DNA from: an uncultured Pelagibacteraceae bacterium
GTDB taxonomy: Bacteria > Pseudomonadota > Alphaproteobacteria > Pelagibacterales > Pelagibacteraceae
Direction: 5' to 3'
DNA: 64,000 bases
Assembly: GCA_902517535.1 (NCBI GenBank)
Contig: CABYCK010000002.1
Location: 1 to 64,000 of the forward strand
Shown piece by piece: positions 25,506 through 34,097 of the stretch. A program made the translations under genes and the position numbers. Every line of letters begins with the position of its first letter. Positions within the stretch are counted from its first letter, which is position 1. The notes under the pieces were generated by a model that saw only the letters and a program-made list of their open reading frames with translations, was not told the origin of the DNA and ran no database searches.

Positions 25506-26841
25506 TTTCGAATTCTCCTCCTAAAGATTTTATTATTTTTAAAAATGATGGCGCTGAAGTAAATACCGTTTCAAATTTTTTCATTTTTGTGGTTGTTCCT
25601 GTTATTAAAGCAAGAATAGAAGTGCTCTGAAATATACGGTGATCTTTTATATCAGGAATTTTTATTGTTTTACTTTTAGAAATAAATTGATTTTTTCCAA
25701 AAATTTTAAGTTGATCTTTTGTAGCTTTACTTTTTATACCAATTTGTTTCAAAACTTTTTGCATTTCTTTTATACGATTACTTTCTTTATTTACAAGGTC
25801 TCCAATTCCTTTAAATACCGAAGTCCCTTTTGTTAACGCAGCGATAATTGATAGAATAGGATATTCATCAGTAGTTTTGACATAAAAATCTTTTGAGGCT
25901 TTTATTGGTCTAATTTTAGAACTTTCTACAAATATATCTCCACTAATTTCATTATTATTTTTTTTAATATTTTTAAATTTTATTTTAGCACCATGTTTTT
26001 TTAATAATTCATAAAATCCAATTCGTGTAGGATTTAATCCTACATTTTTTATCTTTAGTCTTGAATTTTTGTTTAATAATGTAAGTGCTGTAAAAAAAGC
26101 TGCTGAAGAAGGGTCACCTGGCACATCAATATTTACTGAAGATAATTTTTTTTTACCAAATACTTTTATTAATTTATTTTTTCCGTTAACTACCTTCAAT
26201 ATCTCTGAGTTTTTATAAAGCATTCTTTCAGTGTGATCTCTACTTTTATTTTTTTCATTTATTTCTGTTATTCCATAAGCGTTCAAACCTCCTAAGATTA
26301 CAGCACTTTTCAATTGTGCAGATATTCCAGCCTCATAATTAATTCCGATTGGCATTTCAGAAGAAACGAGTTTCAAAGGAAAATTAAATTTATTTTTGGG
26401 AAAAAATTCTGCTCCAAACTCCTCCATTAGTTCAATCAACTTTTTCATGTTTCTTTTATTTAGAGATTTATCTCCTTTAATTAAGACAGTTATATCTGGA
26501 TTTGTTGATAAAACTCCTATCAATAGTCTGGCTAAAGTTCCTGAATTTCCAAAATTTAAATTTAAATTTTTTTTTGCAAATAAAGAGCCCAGCCCTTTGC
26601 CATAAATATAATATGACTTAGACTTATATCTTTTTATTTTTACCCCGAGTTTTTTTAATGCATTGATTGTTGAAAAAACATCTTCAGACTCTAAAACATT
26701 ATTTGCCTTCGAAATATCCTGACTAATTGCTCCAATAATGAAACTTCTTATAGATAACGATTTATCTGAGTCAACGTTTATTATTTTGTTAAATGGCTTA
26801 ATTTTTTTGCAAATGTTTAAATTAAAACTTTTAAGTCGCAT
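25495..26841 (-). CDS. aroA: 3-phosphoshikimate 1-carboxyvinyltransferase (EPSP synthase)
   Basis: 448 aa. It joins shikimate 3-phosphate and phosphoenolpyruvate. Key residues are present: DSDKSLSIR (Lys/Ser/Arg; the usual PG before DKS is replaced by DS), GNSGTLARLL, SAQLKSA, RDHTERML, PGDPSSAAF, TDEYPIL (catalytic Asp), KESNRIKEM (catalytic Glu) and DHR. Unlike the trp genes downstream, its active site looks intact. It lies 5 bases downstream of lptB. Confidence 0.93.
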   Translation of the reverse strand: MRLKSFNLNICKKIKPFNKIINVDSDKSLSIRSFIIGAISQDISKANNVLESEDVFSTINALKKLGVKIKRYKSKSYYIYGKGLGSLFAKKNLNLNFGNSGTLARLLIGVLSTNPDITVLIKGDKSLNKRNMKKLIELMEEFGAEFFPKNKFNFPLKLVSSEMPIGINYEAGISAQLKSAVILGGLNAYGITEINEKNKSRDHTERMLYKNSEILKVVNGKNKLIKVFGKKKLSSVNIDVPGDPSSAAFFTALTLLNKNSRLKIKNVGLNPTRIGFYELLKKHGAKIKFKNIKKNNNEISGDIFVESSKIRPIKASKDFYVKTTDEYPILSIIAALTKGTSVFKGIGDLVNKESNRIKEMQKVLKQIGIKSKATKDQLKIFGKNQFISKSKTIKIPDIKDHRIFQSTSILALITGTTTKMKKFETVFTSAPSFLKIIKSLGGEFEIEK

Positions 26842-26846
26842 TTATT

Positions 26847-27602
26847 TTATGAAAATTGAGATCCAAAATAATGCTCGATTGCTTTAGATGATTTTAGCAA
26901 TTCTCTTGATGTTCCTTCAGCTATAACCGTATGTTCCCCCAATACATAACTTCTATCGGTAATATCAAATAAATTTTTTACATTGTGATCTGTTACTAGA
27001 ATTGCAGTACCACTAGATTGAATTTTCAAAATATATTTTTGAATATCCTGAATTACCAAAGGATCTAAAGCAGCTAGAGGTTCATCAAGTAAAACAATTT
27101 TTGGTTTATTAATCATCACTCTTGCCATCATCAAGCGTCTTATTTCTCCACCAGATAAAACTGAAGCATTTAAACTTCTCAGATGTTGCAAATTAAACTC
27201 ATCCATTAGTTTCTCCGTTATAGCTTTTTGATTTTCGGCTCCTTTTACATTTATTTGAGCTATCCCAAGGATATTATCGTAGACACTCATATTAAAAACT
27301 GTTCTTTGTTGAGGAAGATAACCTAAACCTTCTTTAGATCTTAGATGTATAGGAATTTGATCTATGGCTTTATTATTAAGATAGATTTTTCCATTTTCTG
27401 GATTTTGTTCACCTATACATATTGAAAACAAAGTTGTTTTTCCGCATCCATTAGGTCCTAAAACACCTACACATTCTCCGGGATGAACTTTGAGAGAAAG
27501 CTTTTTTAAAATTGGCCTTCCATCAAAAGATTTACTGATATCTTTTACTTCGAAGATAGGCTTGTCTTTTTTAAATTTTAATATTCTAAAACCTTTTTTC
27601 AT
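26847..27602 (-). CDS. lptB: LPS export ABC transporter ATP-binding protein LptB
   Basis: 251 aa ATPase that powers lipopolysaccharide extraction from the inner membrane together with LptF/LptG. The Walker A GPNGCGKTT, Q-loop YLPQQRTVF, signature LSGGEIRR, Walker B IVLLDEPLAALDP and H-loop VTDHNV are all present. The GEIRR signature and C-terminal HYFG match LptB. Its start lies 17 bases inside the end of lptC. No lptA lies between them. Confidence 0.93.
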   Translation of the reverse strand: MKKGFRILKFKKDKPIFEVKDISKSFDGRPILKKLSLKVHPGECVGVLGPNGCGKTTLFSICIGEQNPENGKIYLNNKAIDQIPIHLRSKEGLGYLPQQRTVFNMSVYDNILGIAQINVKGAENQKAITEKLMDEFNLQHLRSLNASVLSGGEIRRLMMARVMINKPKIVLLDEPLAALDPLVIQDIQKYILKIQSSGTAILVTDHNVKNLFDITDRSYVLGEHTVIAEGTSRELLKSSKAIEHYFGSQFS

Positions 27603-28212
27603 TTATTTTAATATTTGCATTTACTTTACCATTATTTACAGAGGTAATGTTTAGTTTTTCTTTTGTTATATCAAAATATAATTTGTCTGCAATTAGGTTT
27701 CCTCTTTTATCATTAATTCTTACATTATCATAAATGCTTAGATAGCTTTTAGAATTGGAATATTCAGCTTTTCCAGAAAATAATGTACTTTCTTGGTACT
27801 TGGCCTTAACATTATCCTCAAACTCCATATCAAAAGTTTGGTTATTATAAACACCTTTGTCAGCCCACACATATAAAGTGGAGTCATCTTTAAAATAAAA
27901 TATCGCTTTTACAATATTCATAAACACTATTTTTGGATTTTCATCATCTAGGTATGCCTCTTCAGACTTTAATACATATCTATTTCCATTAAGATCTAAA
28001 CCAGTGTATTCAACATTTAAAAACACATCTTTACTACTAGAAAGCTCCTCTTCACTTTTATTTTGTTCTGTTAACTTTTCTTTAAGGGATTTTGATACTA
28101 TTGCCTCTTCCTCTTTAGGACTTTGACCGTAATAAGTTAAATAAATTAATAATAATCCCAAAAATAATAGAACAAATTGAATAATTCTTAATTTTTTTCT
28201 TCTTTCAATCAT
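27586..28212 (-). CDS. lptC: LPS export system protein LptC
   Basis: 208 aa. A single N-terminal membrane helix (about residues 8-27) is followed by a periplasmic domain of beta-rich repeats, with segments like NVEYTGLDLNGNRYVLKSEE and YVWADKGVYNNQ, matching LptC, which receives LPS from LptBFG and passes it to LptA. Length is typical. Its position between kdsD and lptB supports the call. The usual next gene, lptA, is missing here. Confidence 0.85.
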   Translation of the reverse strand: MIERRKKLRIIQFVLLFLGLLLIYLTYYGQSPKEEEAIVSKSLKEKLTEQNKSEEELSSSKDVFLNVEYTGLDLNGNRYVLKSEEAYLDDENPKIVFMNIVKAIFYFKDDSTLYVWADKGVYNNQTFDMEFEDNVKAKYQESTLFSGKAEYSNSKSYLSIYDNVRINDKRGNLIADKLYFDITKEKLNITSVNNGKVNANIKINEKRF

Positions 28213-29171
28213 TTAAGTCCATGCTGTAAAAGAGAGTGAATATGAACTATTCCTTTAAGTTTCTTTTTATTCTTTTTAGAGTAAACTAGTAGACTAGTAA
28301 TCTTTTTACCATTCATAATAGATAAAGCTTTGGAAGCTAAAGTATCTTCATTTACTACGATAGGATTTTTTGACATAAATTTTTCTACTTTTTCGTTAGA
28401 GGAGTAATATTTCATACTTCTTCTCGCATCTCCGTCAGTTAGAATTCCTTTTATAAAATTATTTTTTGTTATAACAACTAAACCTAGATTTTTTTTATTT
28501 ATAATTTTAATTGCTTCTGAAATTTTTCTTTTAAAATTTACAGTTGGAAGTTTTTTACCAGTAATCATTATATCTTTCACTGACATTAATGATCTACCAA
28601 TATTTCCTCCAGGATGAAAAACTTTAAATCTCTCTTTAGAAAATTTCTTTTTATGCATTAGAGCTATAGCCAAACAATCTCCAAACAAAAGAGTTATACT
28701 AGTTGAAGTTGTAGGAACCATTTTTGTCGGATCAGCCTCGCTTACTTGTGGAATAAGTATTTTTAAGTCACTCGCTTTTAAAAGAATACTATCTTTTTTT
28801 GATGAAACACCAATTACTTTGATGTTAAATCTATTTGCATACTTTAATAAATTATTTAATTCAGCTGTGTTACCAGAATAAGAAAAAACTAATAACACAT
28901 CTTTTTTTTCAATTTGGCCTAAATCTCCATGATTGTAGTCAGGACTTAAAAAGAAAGAAGGTACCCCCACAGAAGATAAAGTTGAAGAAATTTTTTTTGC
29001 TATAATACCACTCTTACCGATACCAGCTGTAATTAACTTCCCCTTACAATTTGAAATTAAGTCAGCCGCTTTAACAAAATTTTTATTAAAAACTGAATTT
29101 ATTTTTTTTAATTCACGAATTTGTACTGATGCAGATTTCTTTGCAATTTTTATATAATTAATTTTTTTCAT
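28209..29171 (-). CDS. kdsD: Arabinose 5-phosphate isomerase (KpsF/GutQ family)
   Basis: 320 aa. It interconverts ribulose 5-phosphate and arabinose 5-phosphate, the first step of Kdo synthesis for LPS. The N-terminal SIS domain shows GIGKSGIIAKKIS, VFSYSGNTAELNNLL and TTSTSITLLFGDCLAIAL; a pair of CBS domains follows from about residue 205 (VKDIMI, GILTDGDARRSM). It overlaps lptC by 4 bases. kdsB and waaA elsewhere in the window use the pathway product. Confidence 0.92.
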   Translation of the reverse strand: MKKINYIKIAKKSASVQIRELKKINSVFNKNFVKAADLISNCKGKLITAGIGKSGIIAKKISSTLSSVGVPSFFLSPDYNHGDLGQIEKKDVLLVFSYSGNTAELNNLLKYANRFNIKVIGVSSKKDSILLKASDLKILIPQVSEADPTKMVPTTSTSITLLFGDCLAIALMHKKKFSKERFKVFHPGGNIGRSLMSVKDIMITGKKLPTVNFKRKISEAIKIINKKNLGLVVITKNNFIKGILTDGDARRSMKYYSSNEKVEKFMSKNPIVVNEDTLASKALSIMNGKKITSLLVYSKKNKKKLKGIVHIHSLLQHGLK

Positions 29172-29794
29172 TAATGTTCAAAAATATCAAACTTAAATCC
29201 ATTTTGATCGAGCTCAATTCTAGTGCTTAAAAACTTAATACAACTTTTAAATAAATCCATTCGATTTTCCCGAATAAGCATTTTTTCTAATTCTGATTTA
29301 ATTTTATGCAAATAAATAACATCATTAGCAGCATACTCTAATTGTTTGTCTGAAAGATCATTAATATCTTTATTCCAATCACTACTACCTTGGCGTTTAT
29401 CTAAATTTTTATTACAAAATTCTTGAACAAGATTTTTTAAACCGTGCGCGTCTGTATAAGTTCTAACTATTTTCGAAGCAATTTTAGTATCAAAAATATT
29501 ATTTAATTTACACTTTAAAAAAAATTCAAGAGCACTTTTATCAAATCTTAAAAAATGACCAATTTTAAGTATTTCTTTATTTTCTAAAACTGACACTAAG
29601 TTTGGAGCTTTATAAGTTTTTTTATTTGGTTGAATAATAAAAACATTTCCGTTTTCGTCACAAATCTGAATAAGGCTTAGTTTATCTCGTTCAGGTATTT
29701 GCAAACCTGTGGCTTCTGTATCAATCGCAATGCTATTCTTTAGTGTGCTAGCTATCTCTGAAGTTATGTCCTCTTTAATCTTAGTTATTTTCAT
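29171..29794 (-). CDS. rnd: Ribonuclease D family 3'-5' exonuclease
   Basis: 207 aa. It is short compared with E. coli RNase D (375 aa) because it has only the DEDDy exonuclease domain and no HRDC domains, a form common in alphaproteobacteria. The motifs are visible as IAIDTEATGL, KIGHFLRFDKSALEFF and LEYAANDVIYL (Tyr-x3-Asp). It should trim structured RNAs such as tRNA precursors. The start is 18 bases from the divergent NDUFA9-like gene. Confidence 0.85.
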   Translation of the reverse strand: MKITKIKEDITSEIASTLKNSIAIDTEATGLQIPERDKLSLIQICDENGNVFIIQPNKKTYKAPNLVSVLENKEILKIGHFLRFDKSALEFFLKCKLNNIFDTKIASKIVRTYTDAHGLKNLVQEFCNKNLDKRQGSSDWNKDINDLSDKQLEYAANDVIYLHKIKSELEKMLIRENRMDLFKSCIKFLSTRIELDQNGFKFDIFEH

Positions 29795-29812
29795 ATATAG
29801 TTTCTAAATATC

Positions 29813-30757
29813 ATGAAAAATCAAATTTGCACAATTTTAGGTGGTGGTGGTTTTATAGGAAGATATCTTGTTCGAAATTTGACCAAGAAAAACTACAGAT
29901 GCATCGTTTCTACAAGAAATGCTTTTCAAAAAGGGTATTTAAAGACTCAAGCCACACCAGGCTCTATAGAGCTCATTGATTGGAATTCTAATAATTTTGA
30001 TGAATTAAAAGAGTCAATAAATAACTCTGATGTTGTAATTAACTTAATCGGAATTCTTTATGAGAATAGAAAACAAAAATTTATGAAAATTCATAGAGAT
30101 ATACCAGAAGCAGTTGCAAAAATATGTGCTCAATCAGATGTAAAAAAATTCATTCAAGTAAGTGCAATAGGCGCAAATGAAAATTCAAAATCTTTATATC
30201 AAAGATCAAAATTTCAAGGAGAGTTAAAAGCACTAACAAATTTTAAAAATACAGTAGTCATAAGACCAAGTGTTGTGTGTGGCACAGAAGATAATTTTAC
30301 AAACTTGTTTTCTAAATTAAGTTTTTTACCTGTCATACCCGTAGTTGGCATAAACTATAAATTTCAACCTATATTAGTTACAGATGTAGCTGATGCCATT
30401 GTCAAAGCAATTGAAGCAAAAGATAATCATGGAAAAATTTATGAAATAGGTGGGCCTAAAATTATAAGTTTTGGTGATATGGTAAAATCAATTACGAAAA
30501 CATTAAACAAGAAAAGATTTGTTGTTGAAATGCCGATGCCAATTGCAAAAATTCAAAGTAGCGTTATGAGTTTGCTTCCAATACCTCCAATATTAACTCG
30601 AGACCAATGTGAAATATTATCGGAGGCAGATAATGTTGTTTCAAATAATCATCTAACATTACAAGACCTTAACGTAAAACCATCTGATGTTGAGGAAGCG
30701 ATGAAAAAATGGTTATGGAGATTTAGAGATGGTGGACAGTTTGCAAAAGCACAATGA
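29813..30757 (+). CDS. NAD(P)-binding protein of the complex I NDUFA9 family
   Basis: 314 aa extended short-chain dehydrogenase fold. The nucleotide loop ILGGGGFIGRYLVRNL is at the N-terminus, and a Tyr-x3-Lys-like YQRSKFQGE lies at about residues 130-140. Alphaproteobacterial proteins of this type are the closest relatives of the mitochondrial complex I accessory subunit NDUFA9/39 kDa. Whether the bacterial protein binds complex I is not known. It overlaps the SMR-like gene by 4 bases (ATGA), so both are probably coupled. Confidence 0.82.
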   Translation: MKNQICTILGGGGFIGRYLVRNLTKKNYRCIVSTRNAFQKGYLKTQATPGSIELIDWNSNNFDELKESINNSDVVINLIGILYENRKQKFMKIHRDIPEAVAKICAQSDVKKFIQVSAIGANENSKSLYQRSKFQGELKALTNFKNTVVIRPSVVCGTEDNFTNLFSKLSFLPVIPVVGINYKFQPILVTDVADAIVKAIEAKDNHGKIYEIGGPKIISFGDMVKSITKTLNKKRFVVEMPMPIAKIQSSVMSLLPIPPILTRDQCEILSEADNVVSNNHLTLQDLNVKPSDVEEAMKKWLWRFRDGGQFAKAQ

Positions 30758-31098
30758 AAAGCATTAGTTTATTATCAGGATATATCTTTTTAATTTTAGC
30801 AACCTTAACTGGTATTACTTCAAATAGTTTCTTAAAAACTACAGAAGGCTTTACTAAACTTGGACCAACTATTTTCTGTGTAGCAAATATGTTTATTTGT
30901 ATATTCTGTCTTTCCAAAGCTATGAGCGTTATCCCTGTAGGTTTCACTTATGCAACCTATGGAGCTCTTACAATTACAGCAGTTACTCTGTTTGGAATTT
31001 TAAAATATAATCAATCACCAAATATTTACGGTACATTAGGTTTAATTTTGATTATCTCAGGCGTGTTATTATTAAATATTTTTGGAAGGGTAAAATAG
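30754..31098 (+). CDS. SMR/EmrE-like four-helix membrane protein lacking the key Glu
   Basis: 114 aa, four hydrophobic helices, alignable to EmrE over its length (LKTTEGFTKLGP against LMKFSEGFTRLWP, and IPVGFTYATYG against IPTGIAYAIWS). Small multidrug-resistance transporters couple protons to drug export through Glu14 in helix 1. The equivalent position here is Gly20 (LATLTGITS), and Trp63 is Tyr. Ordinary proton-coupled drug transport therefore seems unlikely. It may have a lipid, scaffold or altered transport role. It overlaps the NDUFA9-like gene by 4 bases and is followed by another small membrane protein gene. Confidence 0.75.
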   Translation: MKSISLLSGYIFLILATLTGITSNSFLKTTEGFTKLGPTIFCVANMFICIFCLSKAMSVIPVGFTYATYGALTITAVTLFGILKYNQSPNIYGTLGLILIISGVLLLNIFGRVK

Positions 31099-31103
31099 AA
31101 TTG

Positions 31104-31331
31104 ATGACATTATTATTTTTATCTTTAGCAGTTATTATTGCCATCATTGTAATTGCAGTATCAGCAAAACATATTAAAAAAGGATTTGAAGCTAGAAGCG
31201 AAGTGAAAGATCAACAAAGAAATGAGAATGTCAGCCAAGAAGATGAGGAGATTTTAGATAAGTTGAAAGATAAAAATTTATCTCCTGAAGATCTCAAAAA
31301 AATTTATGAAGATCTCCAGAAGAAAAAATAG
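31104..31331 (+). CDS. Small single-helix membrane protein of unknown function
   Basis: 75 aa from the ATG at 31104 (a TTG one codon earlier is less likely). One N-terminal membrane helix (about residues 2-22) is followed by a very charged Glu/Lys/Asp tail with DEEILDKLKDKNLSPEDLKK, probably helical. It resembles the general form of small inner-membrane SHOCT-like or scaffold proteins, but I recognise no family. It is 5 bases after the SMR-like gene and is probably in the same transcript. Confidence 0.6.
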   Translation: MTLLFLSLAVIIAIIVIAVSAKHIKKGFEARSEVKDQQRNENVSQEDEEILDKLKDKNLSPEDLKKIYEDLQKKK

Positions 31332-31340
31332 TCTTGATGA

Positions 31341-32309
31341 TTAATATAATCCCTTAGGAATTATAAAGTAATGAATTGCTAGCACTATTGCTACCGAAAC
31401 ACTTAAACCAAATATCATTTTCACAAAGTCTTTTCCTATAAGTGGAAACACATATTTGAATTTATAGTCCTTATTCATTGTAGAAATTGCCAGCTCTCTT
31501 CCGCATAGTAAACCAACAAATACCCATGTTGTTGACATTGGAAGATCGTTCAGTTCTTTAAAGTAAAAAAGAACGGCAGCGTATATTACGTTAATAATAG
31601 TAGCTGAACGAGCGTATCTTGTTCCTGTTTTTTCCAGAACCACTTTTTGTATTGGACCACCTTTAATGTAAAAGATGTAAAAAAGAAGAGCGGTAAAATA
31701 TGTTAATACAATTAAAAGTAATGATAAATCTAATTGTCTAGGTAAGTACACAGCAATGTTTGCAACATCATGTGATAACCAAACCCACCATAACCAACCT
31801 GATGATACCCAAACTGCATTACGCCAAAATGCAATCCATGTTTCACCTTTAACTTCATCTAATTTCTCATTAATAAATTTAGAAACCGCTATCCAACTGA
31901 TGTAAGCAACTGTTGCTGCTATACCATAACCCACTATACTTTTTACAAGCATTTTCTCTAAAACTATTGTTGAGGCAAATGCAGATAAAACTAAAAAAGT
32001 TGTAGATACTGGAATACCAATTCTTGTAAGTAACAATAGAATTGCTGGAGCGACCGCGTGGTACCATTGAATTTCTTGGAAAGGTATTCTTGTTAATCTT
32101 CCGTAAGAAATATCTCCGTCATAACTGTACCAACCCCAAGTTATCGCAAAAATCATTACTAGAGAGGCAGCACTTGCTAATGTGTACCATTTGAACCATT
32201 TTTGCTTTGAAGCAATAAATGTTCCGAGTGTTTGTATAGAGTCGTTAGCGATTACACTGTAACCTGCTAACCCGAACCCTATAATCGTGTATATTAAAGT
32301 AAGTTCCAT
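31341..32309 (-). CDS. Putative inorganic phosphate transporter, divergent PiT family
   Basis: 322 aa, many membrane helices. Four short motifs in duplicated order recall the PiT family: VIANDS (21-23 AND) then IPVSTT (100-104), and again SHDVAN (180-184) then LPMSTT (257-261). PiT transporters carry the repeats GANDxANA and P-x-STTH in each half. The protein is shorter than typical PiT (about 330-500 aa) and lacks the His after STT. A phosphate or other oxyanion substrate is inference. It has a good ribosome-binding site (AAAGGAAAT) and a long upstream spacer, so it is probably its own unit. Confidence 0.6.
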   Translation of the reverse strand: MELTLIYTIIGFGLAGYSVIANDSIQTLGTFIASKQKWFKWYTLASAASLVMIFAITWGWYSYDGDISYGRLTRIPFQEIQWYHAVAPAILLLLTRIGIPVSTTFLVLSAFASTIVLEKMLVKSIVGYGIAATVAYISWIAVSKFINEKLDEVKGETWIAFWRNAVWVSSGWLWWVWLSHDVANIAVYLPRQLDLSLLLIVLTYFTALLFYIFYIKGGPIQKVVLEKTGTRYARSATIINVIYAAVLFYFKELNDLPMSTTWVFVGLLCGRELAISTMNKDYKFKYVFPLIGKDFVKMIFGLSVSVAIVLAIHYFIIPKGLY

Positions 32310-32578
32310 TTTATTTCCTTTTTGTCATTTTTATATTGTTATTCTTGACATCCGAATCGTCATTCTTAATGAAAGTTTTAAATGATGTTAAAAATTAATC
32401 TACTAAAGAATTTATTTTTATTTTTTTTTGTATGGGGTTTGGATTGTTTATAAAAATTTTTTGAGTTTTTGCAAACTAATTAACTGTTGGTAAACTAATT
32501 TATTCTATAAATTTGATAATATTATATTTCAAAAATTTACATAAAAAAAAGGTAGTTTCACACGTGCATTTCACGGGA
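32310..32578. other. Intergenic region between the PiT-like and aquaporin genes
   Basis: One of the longer gene-free stretches (269 bases). It holds the promoter region of the PiT-like gene, with the ribosome-binding site complement at about 32314-32322. It also has a direct repeat AAACTAATT (32473-32481 and 32492-32500, period 19) and, after the aquaporin stop, a run that on the minus strand reads CACGTG followed by a T8 tract, a possible weak terminator. No RNA gene is recognised. Confidence 0.4.
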
Positions 32579-33229
32579 TTATTTTTTGAAAAAAATTTTC
32601 TGAATTATAAATAAAGCTAATAAGGCACCGAGTATTTCTGCAAAAATATAAGTAGGTGTGTTTAAATAATTTATACCTGTAAATGTATCAGTAAAAGTTC
32701 TTGCTAATGCAACCGCAGGGTTAGCAAAAGAAGTTGATGAAGTAAACCAGTACCCAGCAGTAATATAAGTTGCAACGGATGCAGCCACTGCAACAGTACC
32801 ATTCTTAAGCGAACCAAATATTATAAAAATCAAACCAAAAGTAGCTATAAGTTCGGCAATAAAAATATTAACCCCAGGTCTAGCTTTTCTTGATAACTCT
32901 ATAAGGGGTAAATCAAACATAAAATTTGCAAGCATTACTCCTAATAAGCAACCTAAAATTTGTGCACTTATATAAGTAACTATTAAATCTTTTTTAATTT
33001 TTTTTGTAAAATACATTGCCATTGTGACCACAGGATTAAAATGAGCACCTGAAATATTAGCAATTGAACTAATTAAAACAAATAAACCCGCTCCAGTAGC
33101 CAGTGTATTTGCTAATAACATGACTGCAAAGTCCCTAGTTAAATTCTGAGCCATTATCCCAGAACCAACAATGACCATGACTAAAAAGGCACTACCTATA
33201 AATTCACCTATAAATATTTTATTTTTCAT
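32579..33229 (-). CDS. Aquaporin / MIP family channel
   Basis: 216 aa, six membrane helices. The two half-helix motifs are FNPVVT (NPV, 65-67) and ANPAVALAR (NPA at 170-172 with the selectivity Arg177). The first NPA is changed to NPV. The protein is compact like bacterial aquaporins and lacks the insertions of glycerol facilitators, so water or a small neutral solute is likely. Family variants with NPV exist in some bacteria, including channels for metalloids. Its start shares one base with the stop of the small membrane gene upstream (TAATG). Confidence 0.85.
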   Translation of the reverse strand: MKNKIFIGEFIGSAFLVMVIVGSGIMAQNLTRDFAVMLLANTLATGAGLFVLISSIANISGAHFNPVVTMAMYFTKKIKKDLIVTYISAQILGCLLGVMLANFMFDLPLIELSRKARPGVNIFIAELIATFGLIFIIFGSLKNGTVAVAASVATYITAGYWFTSSTSFANPAVALARTFTDTFTGINYLNTPTYIFAEILGALLALFIIQKIFFKK

Positions 33230-33453
33230 TAAAATAGCAATTGATAAAATCCAACCATAAATAAAGGTATCTGTAATCCAAAGTTTGTAAGAATAGCTTT
33301 ATCCTTTGATAAAAAACCAGCTATCGTCCAACCTACAACTCCAGCACCATGAAACATGATATTTATTGGATACATATTTAAGTTAGTTAATAAGATACCT
33401 GTTAAAACTAAAAAAGTACTTAACCATTTAAGGTATTTTTTAACGAAATTCAT
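33229..33453 (-). CDS. Small two-helix membrane protein next to aquaporin
   Basis: 74 aa, starting MNFVKKYLKWLSTF. Hydrophobic segments lie at about residues 8-26 and 33-48, and a third hydrophobic stretch is at the end (about 58-74). It contains MFHGAGVVGWTIAG. No family is recognised. Translation is coupled to the aquaporin gene (1-base overlap), and it starts 12 bases after the gcrA stop, so the three may share a transcript. Confidence 0.6.
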   Translation of the reverse strand: MNFVKKYLKWLSTFLVLTGILLTNLNMYPINIMFHGAGVVGWTIAGFLSKDKAILTNFGLQIPLFMVGFYQLLF

Positions 33454-33465
33454 AAAACAAGATTG

Positions 33466-33960
33466 TTAACCTGCTGACTTAACTTTTTTCTCAATAATCT
33501 CTGGGATATCTTCATCCAGATCGTCTTCTTTTTGATTTTTAGGTTGAAAAGCGTACAGCACATGTAGTTTACAGTAAGGGAATTCACCCTCAGGCTTTCT
33601 TCCACAAAAATAGAATTTTTCCTCATTAGGGTGACCTATTGGCCATTTACATGTCTCCTCTGAAAGTTCCTCTAAAGATTTAGGATTTTCAGCTTCAAAA
33701 TTTTTATCTAATAAAATCGATTGAAATTTAGCTTTTCTAGACATTGGAGCGGGTGATCGCTTAACAATCTGCTTATTATCTCTAGATTTGCTTAAATTTG
33801 ACTGTTTAGACGGCGCCCTTGCTTCTAAATTTAATCTATGAGCCTTACCTATAACCGCGTTACGGGTTGTGTCACCTAGTTTTTCAGCTATCTGACTAGC
33901 TGTATGACCTTTAGACCAAAGCTCTTTTAATTTTTCAACTTTCTCGTTAGTCCAACTCAT
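33466..33960 (-). CDS. gcrA: GcrA cell-cycle regulator
   Basis: 164 aa. The N-terminal helix-turn-helix reads MSWTNEKVEKLKELWSKG and TRNAVIGKAHRLNL, matching GcrA. The C-terminal domain has TCKWPIGHP and YCKLH, cysteine-containing segments typical of the family. In Caulobacter GcrA binds sigma-70 and m6A-methylated GANTC promoters to time the cell cycle. It lies divergent from the ABC-2 permease gene, with 137 bases between starts. A good alphaproteobacterial marker. Confidence 0.93.
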   Translation of the reverse strand: MSWTNEKVEKLKELWSKGHTASQIAEKLGDTTRNAVIGKAHRLNLEARAPSKQSNLSKSRDNKQIVKRSPAPMSRKAKFQSILLDKNFEAENPKSLEELSEETCKWPIGHPNEEKFYFCGRKPEGEFPYCKLHVLYAFQPKNQKEDDLDEDIPEIIEKKVKSAG

Positions 33961-34097
33961 AGTATAAATTTGCTATATTTAGTATTTTTATAATGAATAA
34001 AACATAATGTTGTAGTTTAAAACATTAAAATAATGAAAGGCTGTTAATAGGTTTAGTTTTGCACAGTTTTTTTAAATAAGAGGTTATAAGACTATCA

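Noticed and set aside
25495..26841. aroA as a further decayed aromatic gene
   Set aside because: The loss of PG before the DKS motif is a small change; the other catalytic residues of EPSP synthase are in place, so it looks functional.
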